Positions 47,320 through 60,300 of a DNA stretch of 64,000 bases are shown piece by piece. Positions within the stretch are counted from its first letter, which is position 1. Each line of letters opens with the position of its first letter. A model generated the notes under the pieces. It saw only the letters and a list, made by a program, of their open reading frames with translations. It ran no database searches and had not been told where the DNA came from. The stretch is from an uncultured bacterium (GTDB lineage Bacteria > Bacillota > Negativicutes > Acidaminococcales > Acidaminococcaceae), in NCBI GenBank assembly GCA_905215645.1, contig CAJMQS010000001.1, positions 124,001-188,000 on the forward strand, given 5' to 3'. Made by a program: the position numbers and the translations under genes.

Positions 47320-48309
47320 ATGATGACCATCCGTATTGGAATCTTAGGTTATGGCAATCTGGGCCGAGGAGTAGAATGTGCCCTGGAAAAAACACCGGAT
47401 ATGGATCTGGCAGCGGTGTTCACCCGCCGGGATCCGTCCCAGGTGAAGATTGCCAGTGCCCATGTACCTGTTGTGAACGTAAAAGATATGGCCGACTGGA
47501 AAAACAGCATCGATGTACTGATCCTCTGCGGAGGCAGCGCTACGGATCTGCCGGTCCAGACTCCGGAAATGGCTGCCATGTTCAACGTGGTCGACAGCTT
47601 CGACACACACGCCCGGATCCCGGAACATTTTGCTGCGGTAGATGCAGCCGCCAAAGGATCCGGCCATTTGGGTATCATTTCTGTAGGCTGGGATCCCGGT
47701 CTTTTTTCTCTGGCCCGACTCTACAGCAGCGCCATACTGCCAGAAGGCAAAGACTATACTTTCTGGGGCAAAGGAGTCAGCCAAGGCCACAGTGACGCCA
47801 TCCGTCGGATTCCTGGAGTGAAAGACGCCAAGCAGTACACAGTACCTGTGGAAGCGGCCTTGGAAGCGGTCCGCAGCGGCAGACAGCCGGACCTGACTAC
47901 ACGGCAGAAACATACCCGGGAATGTTTCGTGGTACTGGAAGAAGGGGCCGATCCCCAAAAAGTGGAACAGGCCATTGTCACCATGCCCAACTATTTTGCC
48001 GATTATGATACCACCGTCCATTTCATCGGGGAAGAAGAATTCAAGAAGAACCACAGCGGACTGGCCCACGGGGGCTTTGTGATCCGCAGCGGAGTCACCG
48101 GACACAGCAATCAACACAAGCATGTGATCGAATTCAGCCTGAAGCTGGATTCCAATCCGGAATTCACCACCAGCGTGCTGGCCGCCTATGCCCGAGCCGC
48201 CTACCGGCTCCACCAGGAAGGCCAGACCGGCTGCCGGACCGTATTCGACATCGCTCCGGCTTATCTGGCGCCCCAAGACGGAGGATATCTCCGAGCGCAT
48301 ATGTTATAA
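47320..48309 (+). CDS. ddh: meso-Diaminopimelate dehydrogenase
   Basis: A 329-residue NADPH-dependent enzyme converting tetrahydrodipicolinate and ammonia directly to meso-diaminopimelate. The dinucleotide motif is GILGYGNLGRGVECAL; then VFTRRDPSQ, DVLILCGGSATDLP, VDSFDTHARIPEHF and SVGWDPGLFSLARLY follow, all characteristic of Ddh. GGGGGA precedes an ATG doublet (47320/47323). It stands alone, 33 kb from the dap operon, with its own promoter, and supplies the step after DapB. Confidence 0.95.
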   Translation: MMTIRIGILGYGNLGRGVECALEKTPDMDLAAVFTRRDPSQVKIASAHVPVVNVKDMADWKNSIDVLILCGGSATDLPVQTPEMAAMFNVVDSFDTHARIPEHFAAVDAAAKGSGHLGIISVGWDPGLFSLARLYSSAILPEGKDYTFWGKGVSQGHSDAIRRIPGVKDAKQYTVPVEAALEAVRSGRQPDLTTRQKHTRECFVVLEEGADPQKVEQAIVTMPNYFADYDTTVHFIGEEEFKKNHSGLAHGGFVIRSGVTGHSNQHKHVIEFSLKLDSNPEFTTSVLAAYARAAYRLHQEGQTGCRTVFDIAPAYLAPQDGGYLRAHML

Positions 48310-48367
48310 AAACAAGGGCTGTTGCACGTGTGAAAATCACAAACGTGCAACAGCCCTTGTTTTTTTA
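48308..48367. terminator. Very long bidirectional terminator between ddh and the adhesin gene
   Basis: Arms of 22 bp (from AAAAACAAGGGCTGTTGC and its complement) pair perfectly around a short loop, with U-runs on both strands. It overlaps the last codons of the adhesin gene and serves both convergent genes. Confidence 0.9.
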
Positions 48368-51300
48368 CATCCCCAACTTTGCCATGATCAGGGCCAATTT
48401 GGCCTTGGTATCGTCATTTTCCTTCTTCAGGGCATCGACCTGATTCTGGAGATCCTTGACCTGGGCATCTTTGGCCTGGTTGTCCTGTTTCAGATTCCGG
48501 ATTTCCCGGGCCATGGCCGCCTTGGTCAGCCCCGTCACCGCCGGATTCCGATCCAGGGCAATGCTGAACCCAGCATTGATCATGTTCTCTCCGTTGCCCA
48601 CGGTGGCGCCCATGTTGAACAGGACGTTGTCCGAAGCCCGGTAGAATGTCCCGAAGGCCAGGGAATTGGCATTCCGGTAGCTGCCGAACCCGGCGGAAAG
48701 GCTCCACCGGCCGTCAGTCTCCACCGGATGGAGAGCTGCCAGGGCAGCGGCTCCAGCCCCTACCCGGTTGATCCGGGTATCCATCCGGTTCAGATGGTTC
48801 CCCAGTTCGTTGATGGCCTGCCCGGCAGAGCCGGCGATCTTCTGCAGCTGGCCCACCGTGGCCGCATCATCCTTTTCCTTCCCATCGGCCACGCCTTGGA
48901 TCCGGTTGCCTCCGGCATTGATTCCCTCGCTGGAGACTTTCACCTTTCCAGCCTGGAGACCGTCTTTGTCCAGGGTCATCTTGCTGTCCCCGCTGCCGAT
49001 GGTCACCTTGTCGAAGGAGACATCCTTCTTGGTGGCGATCTTGATGGCACCGTTGTCGTTGGACAGTTCGATGTTGTCCCCGCTGGTGAAGTTCTGGACG
49101 TCGCCAGCCTTGACCTTCTTCACGGTTTCCCCGTTGATCTGGCTTTCCCAGCTGCCGTTGGCTGCATCCTTCACCTTCTGGTTCAGGTTGTTCAAGGCAT
49201 CCACCACATTGTTGTTTTCCTTATTCTGGATATCTTCGCTGATCTTGGAAACATCTCCCAGATCCGACGCCTTGGCAACGTTGTCGATGGTGATGTCCTT
49301 CACCTGGTCCGGATGCATCTTGTCCTGGACATGGAGCTTCACCTGGTTGTCATCGGAAACCTTGTAGTCCCCGGTGTAGTTCCCTTCCTTGTCCTTTTCT
49401 CCCACCAGCTGGAAGTCGGAATTGTTCTTCTTGATTTCGCTGACATTGTCAGCCACCTGTTTCAGCTGCTCTTCCGTGGCGGCCCGTCCCTTGGTCGCAA
49501 AGTCCGGTGCATCGATGGTCCTGTTGGTAAGGCCGCTGATTGTACCGTCATTGCCATTGATGGTCACTTTCTGGTGGCCGCTGGTCCCGTTGCCGATGGT
49601 CACCGTCCCGCCATTTCCATCGATGACGACGGAATTGTTCCCGGTAGAACCGCTGCCCACCGTCACTTTTCCATTCTGTCCATCGATGAGGATGTTCGGA
49701 TTGCTCTTGGCGTCCTGGCCCAGCTTCAGGGTATCGCTGAGTTTCACCTGATAGTGATTGGGGTTGTCTGCAGCGGCTGTCACGGTGATATTGTCATTGA
49801 CACCGCTGACGGTCACCCGTTTAGCTTCCACTTCGGACTGGGCAGCCGCTTGGGCGATGTTCTTCACATCCTGGATGGTAGCTGCGTTGGTCCCCACTTC
49901 GTCGCTTTCATAATGGTACTTCTTGTCGTCCTCGTTGTAGATACCACCACTCTTCAGATGGGTGATCTGTTTCCCGTAGTTGTTGATCCCGTCTTTGGTG
50001 ATCATGGGGCCATCGGTGATGACAACACCATCCACCGTCTGTGTCTTCCCATCCCGGGTAACGGTCACTTGTCCCACACTCACAGGATATACTCCCTGTG
50101 CATCAGGAGTACCGGCATGGACCGTGGTGAAGCTGGGTGACTTCTTCATCTGGATGATGAGGGCGTCGCTCTTCCCGTCAGGAGTCTTGCCGGCGATGAC
50201 ATTAAGGTTGGAAGCATCAAAGTCACCTGCCTCACCGGTCCCAGTGCCGATGATCCGGACTTTAGAGCCCAGTTCAGCCGTAATGCCCTTGCTTTCTTCC
50301 GCTGTCTTGTCCGCATCATGGTTCCCCAGGAAGGTGATGGGATTCTCCCAGACCTGTTTTTCCAAATCCCGCAGCTGGCCTTCCGTAGCGGCCCGGCTGG
50401 GACTGTAGCCCACATTGAGGGGATCCCAGCTGGTATTACTGAGACCTGTCAGGTAGTTCCCGGTCTGGGAACCCTTGGCTTCTTCCGTGATCACATCCTG
50501 CAGGGCTGCCGACTGCCAGCCAATAGACAACGGATTGGCAATCACATTGCCGGTAGAAGAAGTCTGCCCGCCGAACTGCACATAGCTGCCGCCATTGATG
50601 GTATTGGCATTGCCGTCCAAGGTGATGGAATTGCCGACACCACCGCCGCCCAGCTTGATTTTGTCACTAAGCGCTACATCATAGGTATGGTGGATGCCGT
50701 CTGCGTCCAGGGTATCCGTCAAAGTAAGATTGCCCTCTTCCTGGTTGTGGTTCACCGTCAGTTTGGTGGCATTGTTGGCCTTGGCTTCCACATTTTTCAG
50801 CTGGCCGACAGTAGCCGCATCGCTGTCCTTCACCCCGTCTGCCACGTCATTGATGGTCTGGCTGCCGGCAGAGATGCCATCGTCGGCGGTGAATTTGGCC
50901 AGGTATTCTGTACTGCTCTTGGGGCTCAGATAAAGGCCGGTCTTGGTCAAATGGGACGCATTTTCCCGGCTGTCCCCCATATAGATGTCCGTCATCCCAT
51001 CCAGGACTTTGGCCAAGCGGACGCTGAGGCCGCCGTTTTCCGCCACCACTCCGATGTTCTTGTCCGTCAGAGCAGTTAGCTGCTGGGTATCGGTCTGGCC
51101 GCCGGTAATGGAGAGTGTCTGGTTCAGCTGTTTTTTCAGGACATTCTGTTCGGCCTTGTCACCGCTGGCCGCTGCATAGTTGTCCCCGGTGAAACGCAAC
51201 CCGTCTTCCAGGATGGCGACTTCGTGGGTATTGCCCACATTGCCATTGTTGTAGGTCAGACGGGTGGTGGTAGCGTCCGTGCTGGCCAGGGAAGCAGTTC

Positions 51301-54300
51301 CCATCTTGGTCATGATATTGGCCTGGGCATTTCCCATCCCTTGCAGATGCAGCTGGCCAATGGTACCAGCATTTCCATCCAGCGGAACAGCCGTCAGAGA
51401 AGCCGCATCGCTACCTTTCTGACCCACATGGAGCTCATCCACCTGGAGCCTCCGATCCAGCTGGAGGGTCATGGTCCCATCCTTCACCGTAGTATGGATA
51501 TTCTGGGCCCCATCCTGGTCCGTGGCCCCGGCAATCTTCAGGGTATCCCCCAAATGCACCGTAGCCGACGTGTTGTCCCCGGCCGCAAAGGTCAGCCCTT
51601 TGATAGTCCCATCCGTATTGATGATGGACTTGATCTGGCCGTAGTTCACCGCATCAGTGTCGCTGGTCCCGGCAGCCACATTGGTGATCCGGTTGTTCCC
51701 GTTGTCCAGCCCCTGATTGGTCAGGGATACCGGCTTCTGATCCGCATTTTCCGGTGTCAGTGTCAGGGCCGTGCTGCTCAGGACTGCTTTATCTCCGTTG
51801 TCGTTGGTGAAGGTGGCACTGGTCAGGTCCGTCAGGTCCTTGGCCAGCCGGATTTCCACTTCCCCGCCCTGGGTAGAACCGTCTTCGTTCAGGACTTTGG
51901 GCTTCGTCACCACACCGATATTGTTTTTCGTCAGATACGTGTTGGCATTCTGGGACGTAATCTGTGACGCATGTTCGTTATCCATGCCACGCAGCGCCAC
52001 CGTGCCGTTCAGCTTTTCTGTCAGGTTCTTATCCCCGTTGTCGCCGGAGAAGACATAGCCGTCGTCCAGGGTAGCGATCTGGTGGGCCGTGTTGTAGTTG
52101 TCCCGATAGGCAAGGCGCACAGGCTGATTCTTTGTCGTGGTACCGGAATTGTCGGTCTGGTACACTTCCTGCAGGAAAGGTGCTGCCGCATAGGTCTGAT
52201 CCGGATCGGCACTGAGGACGGAAATATCCGCCTGCGCCCGGGGATAGGCATCACTGACATGAGTAGCATCGCCCCGCAGGGTCAGGATTCCCGTCTGGTT
52301 GTCAGCGTCTGCCGTCAAAGCCACACTGTCCACACTGGTACTGCTGTGGCTGGGATAGGTGCTGCCGATGTGGATGCCCTTCACGTACACGTTATCCGCC
52401 AGGGAAACCTGCAGACTGCCATCTTTGGCCGTATCACTGCCAGAGGAACTGGTGCTGATATTGGGATCCCCGGAAATCTTCAGCGTGTTGCCATGGTTCA
52501 GCTTCACAGCGGAACCGGTATCCCCGGCCACATTGATGGTCTGGTTCCGATAGGAAATCACTTCGTTCAGCTGTCTGCCCGTAACGGCATCGGTGGAGGT
52601 GGAACTGATGGTCCCGTCTGCCAGATTGGTCAATTTGACCGGCGTGGCAGAAGTGCTGCCTCCCAGGGTCACCTGGTCTTTGGACTCACTGTCATAGACC
52701 ACCGCATTGGATCCGCTCACATCGGCTCCCTGGAAGTCGGCTGCCACCGTATAGATGGTATGGCCGTCTTTGGCGCTGGTGGTGTCTTTGGTCACGGTCA
52801 CGTTCTTTCCGGCTTTCACTTCCGCAGAAGCGGCCGCCTTGGCTTCATCCAGCTGCTTCACGTTCACCGCATCTGTCTCTTCCGTACCGGCTGCTACCCC
52901 GCTGATGGCCTTGTCGCCGGCATTAATCCCATCCTGGCCGATGCTGACAGTGGAACCGGCGAAGCTGATCTGCTTCAGCCCCGTCAGGGTATCCGCCAGC
53001 TGGACCTTCAGGGTATCTTTCCCATCAGAAACCACGCCGATGTTCCCGGCTGTAAGGCCGGATCCGGCCGCGGTGTTCCCCTGGATCTTCAGAGTGCTGG
53101 TAAGAGGCAGGTTTAGGGTATTCCCCTGGCCGGCATCTCCCTGGACATAGAACCCGTCATCCAGGGTGGCTACGGCGTGATCCCGCTGGTCTACTCCATC
53201 CCGGTACATCAGCCGGGTCACAGCCCGGTCTTTCTTGGTCAGGTCGGACCCCAGGGCATCCTTCACATAGATATCCGCAGAGGTAGAACTAGTCTGTCCG
53301 TCCTGGGCTTCTTTGATTCCAGTGAGCTTCAGATGACCGGTCAGGGTGCTGTCCGTACCGCTTGCCGGCTGGGTGTACAGCCGGGCGGCCGGGTCTGCCA
53401 CCGTCCCATCGGTGCCGATCTGCCCCAAATTCAGGGAACGGCCCACCATATCCTGCTTCATGTAGAGGCTGGTGGTCACGGATCCGTCGCTGTTCCCCAC
53501 GGTCCGGGCCGTCAGGTTGGCAGTAGAATAGTCAGCAGCCAGGGCTTCCTCCAGGGTCTGGCTGCCCGTCAAGGTTACATCCGCCCCCTGGAAAGCAGCT
53601 GTTTTGCCCAGAGTCAGGGTAGCTGTGGTGCCGTTGTTCCCGGCGAACACGTCCCGGGCATCGCTGAGCATGGTGCGCACATCCCCGATATTGGCGGCGT
53701 GGTTGTAATTTTCCTGTCCAGCCACCGTATCATCGTAGAGATAAGAGGTATCGGTCACTTTCTGCAAACCGCTGCCCACTTTTGCCACCTGCTGGCCCCC
53801 GGCGCTGATGCCGCTGCTGGTGAACCGGGCCGCATCCTGGCCGTCTCCCAAAATCAGGCCACCAGAAGATACCACGGCCTTCCGGGCTTCACTGCCGGTT
53901 TTCCCGTTGGTGAAGGACGCACTGGAAAGGTCGTTAAGATCCTTGGCCAGGCCCACCTGGTAATCGGTCTTCTTCCCATCCGCACTGGGTGTGCTGGATA
54001 CGGTGATATTGGAGCCGGCACTGAGGGAAGTCAGCGCTCCGCCAGAAATGTCCCCGCTCTTGATCTTGCTGACCACATCCTGGAGCTGGCCTTCGGTGGC
54101 TGCCCGGGATTCGTGGATCTCATCCGCCTTATACGTTACATTGGAAAGACCGGTGATGGTATCCTTATCCACCCACTGAGTCTTATCCTTATCCGCCGGA
54201 TGGCTTTCCGCGCTGTTCAGGGTCATGCCTCCCACGGAGACAGACCCGGCAGACACATTCCCGGTGGTACTGAAGGACCCGGCCGTCACCTTGCCGGTGT

Positions 54301-57300
54301 CCCCTTCCAGCGTGATTTGCTGGCCAATGGCAGCATTCCCATTTACACCATCCAGGGTGATCTGTTTGGCCGTTTCCGTCCCCAGGGTCACCTTATCATT
54401 CAGTTTCACTTCATAATTGGTGGAACCGTTGGTGTTCTGGGTGGACTGGATGGCCAAATCATCGCCGCTGACGGTAACGGTGGTATGTTTGGCCGCTTCC
54501 GTCTGGGCCGCTTCTGCTTTCTTCTGGACGTTGTACACATCGCCTCCGTTGACCCCGTCCGTGGAACCTTCCGCCACGGAGCCGGAGCCCACGTTCTGGA
54601 CTTTCCGTCCGCCCAGGTCGATCTGATCCGAAGTCAGGGTCAGGGCTTTGGCAGAGGAGCCTGTATTGGGCGTCAGCTTCAGCCCGGTCCCATCCACCGT
54701 CAGGGAGGTGGTATCCCCGGTAAAGGTAGCAGAAGTCAGGCCCTGGAGTTTCTTGGCAAGTCGCAGGTTCAGGGTATTGGTGCTGCTGTCGGCCACCACC
54801 CCGATGTTCCCGCTGGTGAGCAGGGAATCCGCCGTATGGTCAGCATCGAGGGTGACGCCGCCCTTCAGGTTCAGGGTATGGTTCAGCAAAATATCTGCTT
54901 TGCCGCTGTCTCCCGCCGCATGGAAGCCGTCATCCATGGTGGCCAGGGCATAGGTGTAGTTCCCTTCATCGGTATAGTAGATCCGGGTGACCGGCAGATC
55001 CGGATTGGTCAGGTCTCCCTTGGCATTATTTCCTTCCGCACCGTCTTTCACGAAGATGTCCACCGAAGTATGAGTCACCGTGGGATTTGCCGCAGACGCC
55101 GTACGTTTTTCCCCGGCCAGGAACAAATGCCCGGTCATGGCCGTATCACTGTCTGCTTTGGACTGGGCCTGATACAGGGATGCCGTCCGGTCGCTTTCCG
55201 CCACGTTCCCGTCAGGACCGATGGTCCCCAGTGTCAGGGAACGGCCCACCAGGTCTTTCTTCAGATAGAAATTCGTCGTGACTCCACCATCGCTGTCTGC
55301 TGAGGTAGCCGTCGTAATATTGGCATTGGAGTAATCTGCTTGCAATTTCGAGGATAAAGCCGTATCCGTTAACGGAATGCCATTGGCATCGACTACATCC
55401 GCGCCTTTAAACGTAGCTGTTTTCCCCAGAGTCAGTATAGCTTTCGAGCTGTTATTGCCGGCAAATACGTCCTGTGCAGCATGAAGGATGGTCTGCACGT
55501 CCCCGATGCTGGCAGCATTGTTGTAATCTGCCTGGCCGGTGATCGTGGTGTCGTAGGTGCTGACCGTCCCATCCGTACCGGTGATGCCGCTGCCCAGCTG
55601 CTTGATCTGCTGGGAACCGGTGCTGATGCCGCTCCGGGTGAACCGGGCTGCCGTGGTATCCGCATCCGTCCCTAAGATCAGTCCATTGGCATCCAGGACG
55701 CTGGTCTGGGTCACGTTCCCATCGGCATCCTTCTTTTCGAAGGTGGCACTGGCCATATGGGTCAGGGCATCATCCACGTTGACCGTATAGGTGGTCACTT
55801 TATTCTCTGTCTTCGAAGACACATGGGTGTTGGTGCCATCTGTCAGTTCCGTGGTCCCACCGGTCACCGTCCCGGAACTGATTTGGTCCACCAGGCTCTT
55901 CAGCTGACCTTCCGTAGCCGCCCGGTTGGCCAGGAGATTGTTCTGGTCAAAGGTGGTGTTGTTCAGGCCGGTAATGGTGTTGGTCTTGGGATCCAGGGAA
56001 ATATCCTCGACCTTGACCCCTCCATTGGCCGTAACCAGGCCGCTGGTGGTCAAAGATCCAGCAGTGATGGCTCCGCTGCCTGCATCAAAGGAGATGGATT
56101 TCCCGAAAGAAGATTTCCCCGTATCGCCGCCGTCCAGGACCACCTGGTTGTCACCGGTCCCCAGGGTGATCTTGTTATTCAGTTTCAGGGCATAGTCGGC
56201 CCCCTTGGTATCGCTTTCGTCTGTAGTCGTCAGGACCAGGTTGTTGTCTCCCACGCTGACGGTGGAATGTTTCTTGGCTTCTGTTTGAGCCTGGTTGGCC
56301 GCTTCCTGGACCCCATGGAGCTGGCTGCCGTTCACCGCATCGGTGGAATCGGCCCCAATGGTGCCAGCTGCAAGGCCGGTGACCTTCCGGTTCCCCAGGT
56401 TGATGCCCGTGCTGGCATTGATCACCAGGGAACTGGCCGTAGTACCGCCGCCCACAGGTGTGATGGTCATCCCATCCCCCGTAAGGGTAGTGGTGAATTT
56501 CTCCCCAACTACGTCCACACTGGTCAGGTCTTTCAGTTCCTTGGCCAGGGCAATGGTCAGGCCCTGTTTTCCGTCGCTGGTCACCCCGATATTCCCTGCG
56601 GTGAGCTTGGTGAGATCTGCTCCGCCAGTCACGGTCAAGGTCTTGTTCAGCAAAACAGCCGACGTATTTCCGTCATCCCCTTTGAACTTCAGCCCGTCTT
56701 CCAGGGTTGCCAGTTCATGGGTGCCGCTGCTTTCATCAGTATAGGTCACCCGGGTCATCTTTTTGCTATCCGCCGGACTCAGTTCATCGCTGCCGTCCTG
56801 GACATAGATGTCCGCACTGGTCTGGGCCACACTGGTCACCGTATCCGCCGGCTTGGTCCCTTTCAGGACCAGATGGCCAGTCTGTGTAGTATCGGTGCTG
56901 CTGGCTGCCTGGGCCTCCAAGACGGCCACGGGGTTGGCAATGGCCCCATCCGCATCCTGGGTCCCCAAAGAGAGGGAACGGCCTGCCATATCCTTTTTCC
57001 CGTAAATGGTGGTAGTGACCGTCCCGTCAGCGGCTTTTGCCGTCGCCGTGGTCAGGTTTGCCGTAGTATAGTCCTCTGCCAAGGTGGTCCCATCTGCCAG
57101 ATCAGCCCCCTGGATCTTGGCCGTCTTCCCCAGGGCCAGGGTTTCGCTGCCTTTATTTCCGGCGAAACCGATTCCCGTATCCGTCAGAGACTTGCTCTGG
57201 GCTTTCAGGTCCCCGATGGTGGCTGCATTGTTGTCAGCTGCATCCGTATAGGTTTTGCCGGTCAGTCCGCTGGCCACATTCTCGATCTGCTGGTTCCCAG

Positions 57301-60300
57301 CACTGACCTTCGTCCGGGTGAACTGGGCAGACGTATCCTCGCTGCCCAGGCTGATGCCGTCAGACGTCACCACTGCCGTCTGTGCCTCCGTCCCGGTCTT
57401 GCCGTTGGTGAATTGGGCGCTGGTGAGCCCGGTGAGTACAGGGCTCAGGCCGATGGTGTACTGGGTCTTGGAGGAATCCGTTTTGTCGTCAGCCACCACA
57501 CTGATATTGGAACCTTCCTTCACGGTGGTCAAGAGCCCCTTGACGATGGTTCCATTCTGGATGCTGGCGATCACATCTCCCAGTTCTCCCTCGGTGGCTG
57601 CCCGGTTGTCCACCAGCTGGCTGGTGCTGGTGTAGCTGGTATTAGATAGGCCCGTGATGGTGTTGGCTGCAATATTGCCGGCCGTATCAGCCGCGCTGTT
57701 CAGGCGGATATCACCCACGGCCACGCTGCCGGCCCGCACATTGCCGCTGACCCGGAGGGAAGACCCGGTGATAGCACCAGTTGTCCCGTTAACGGTCACC
57801 GCACTGGTCCCGGTGCCAAAGGATGCCATCCCTTTCGTTCCATCCAAGGTGATGGCCGTTCCGTTGCTGCCCAGGGTCACCGTATCTTTCAGGCTCACGG
57901 TGTAACCCTTGGAGCCGTCCGTATTATCAGAAGGCACCACGACCACATTCCCAGATCCGCTGACGGTAGAATGTTTCTGGGCTTCTGCCTGGGCCTTTTC
58001 TGCAGTGTCTTTCACCGTGTAGAGCTGGCTGCCATTCACGGCATCCGTAGATGTGGCAGAAACCGTTCCTGCTTGGACTCCATGGAGCTGCCTGTTGCCC
58101 AGGTCCAGATTCTGGGCCGTCAGGGTCACGGCGTTCCCGCTGGAAGTAGGGGTGATGGTCAGTCCATTCCCAGTAATTTGGGTAGTAAAGTTCCCATTGC
58201 TGAAGGCAGCACTGGTCAGGCCAGTGAGATCCTTGGCCAGCCGGACTTCCAGTTTCCCGTCCGTGTCTGCCACCAGGCCGATGTTCTTGTCGCTGAGCTG
58301 GGTCAGGTTATCGGCGCTGGTTTCGCCCCCGGTAAGGGTCAATGTTTCGTTGAGTTTTTTGGTCACTGCATTGCCGCTGTCCCCGGCAAAGGTCATGCCG
58401 GCACCATCCAGACGGGTGGTCAGATTGCTGATATTGGTCGTATTGTTGCTGACCTTCTGGTTGGTGGCAAAGAGCTGGCTGCCATTTACCGCATCGGTGC
58501 TGTCTGCGCTGAGCTTCCCTGCCAGGACATTCGTCACTTTCTGGCTGTTGGCGTTGAGGCCATTGCTGTCGATATAGGTCTTCGTCCCTACTTTATAAGC
58601 TGGAGCCGTCACCCCGCTGCCATCGATCTTCGTCTGAGCAGCCCCGCTGTTGAAGGTGGCATCGGTCAAGCCCGTCAGGCTCTTGGCCAGTTCCACCGTC
58701 AATCCGCCGTTGCCGCTGGAGACTACGCCCATATTGCCTTGGGTCAATTTCCCCGTATCGGTGATACCCCCCGTAATGCTCAGGGTACTGTTCAGGGCCA
58801 GGGTGTTGGCCGTGCCCGTATCCCCGGCAAAGGTATAGCCGTCACTGGTCAAAGCAACCAGATGAGCGTTGTTCTGGGTATCCAGATAATCCAGGCGGGT
58901 ATTGCCGCTGGGGTCTTGATCGGCCGTCAGGTAGAGCTGAGAATTATTCTTCCCCTTGATGCCCACATAGCCATAGGTATCCGTACCCACGGTATTTTCA
59001 CCCAGGATGATCGGATAATTCACCTTTCCTGTAGGACTCTTTTCCTTAGAAATTTGTGTTCCCACATAAATCTTGTTTTCCTGGATTTCCGGAGCCATGG
59101 TCACGGTCAGTTCGCCCTTATCGGTGACGCTGGTGCTCAGATTCTTGTGGCTACTGTCACCGCCGGCCCCTTTCAGGGTCACGGTACCGCCGATGGCCAC
59201 ACTGGTGGGATTCGTATGGGAACCCGCCGCACTTTCAGCCCCGAAAGAAATCCCCTTGGCAGAACCATCAGTATTCAGGATATTCGTCAGCTGGCTACCG
59301 ATGATGGCATCAGTGGAGGTGCTGGAAATATCCCCTGCTTTCACATTGGTGATTTTCTTTCCTCCATTGTTCAAGCCGCTGGCCGTGAGGGAAATCCCGG
59401 TGGTCCCCAGGGTTAGGCCGCTGCCATCGATGGTGGTGGTCCCGAACTGGGCGCTAGTCAGATTCGTCAGTTCCTTGCTCAGTTTGACCGTTAAGGAGCC
59501 GTCCTCACTGCTGGCCTGGACCCCGATATTGCTGTCGCTGAGATTGGCCGCGTCCGCCCCGCCTTTGATCTGGAGATAATTGGTGGTAGTGTTTTCTCCA
59601 GGCTCTGTAGCCCGGAGTTTCCGGGAAATCAGGTTCGTACCGGTGACTTCCTCTTTCTCTTTGTCCACAGTGATCTGGGTATTGTCTCCGCCAAAAGACA
59701 GACCGTCCGTCAAGGTAGCCAGATGGTGGGCATGGCCTTCCTGATCCGTATATTCCAGACGGGTCATCCGGGACTTGCCTTCGCTGTCCGTATAGTTAAA
59801 AGCACTGTCCGGGATGGGGGACCCAGCATAAGATGTGATGACGGCCGAAGTGCCATCTCGGCCGTTGATGCCCACATACCCTATGGTGGCATCGGTTTTG
59901 TCCGTTCCCAGGACCACCGGATAATTCACCCGGCTGTCCGTAGGATTGGCCAGGGCCGATCCCACATCGATCCGGTCTTCCAACAGTTCTTTATCCAGCA
60001 GGATCTGGAGCACGCCATTCTGGTCCACATAGGTCTTCAGATTGGTGCCGGAGTAATTTTCATTGCCTTTATTCCCGGTTCCCTTGATCAGGATGGGGTC
60101 TTCTCCCAGCTTCCGGGAAATGGTACCACCGGCATTGCCTCCTACCTGGATGGCCTTATTTTCAAAGGTGGAGAGCTCGCTGGAAACAACACTCAACTGG
60201 CTGAAATTCACGGCATCCGCATTGTCCGTCCCGTCAGCCAGGCCGGTGATCTTCTTGCTGCCCATGAAAAGGCCATTGCCGTTGAGGGAAATATCCGAAG

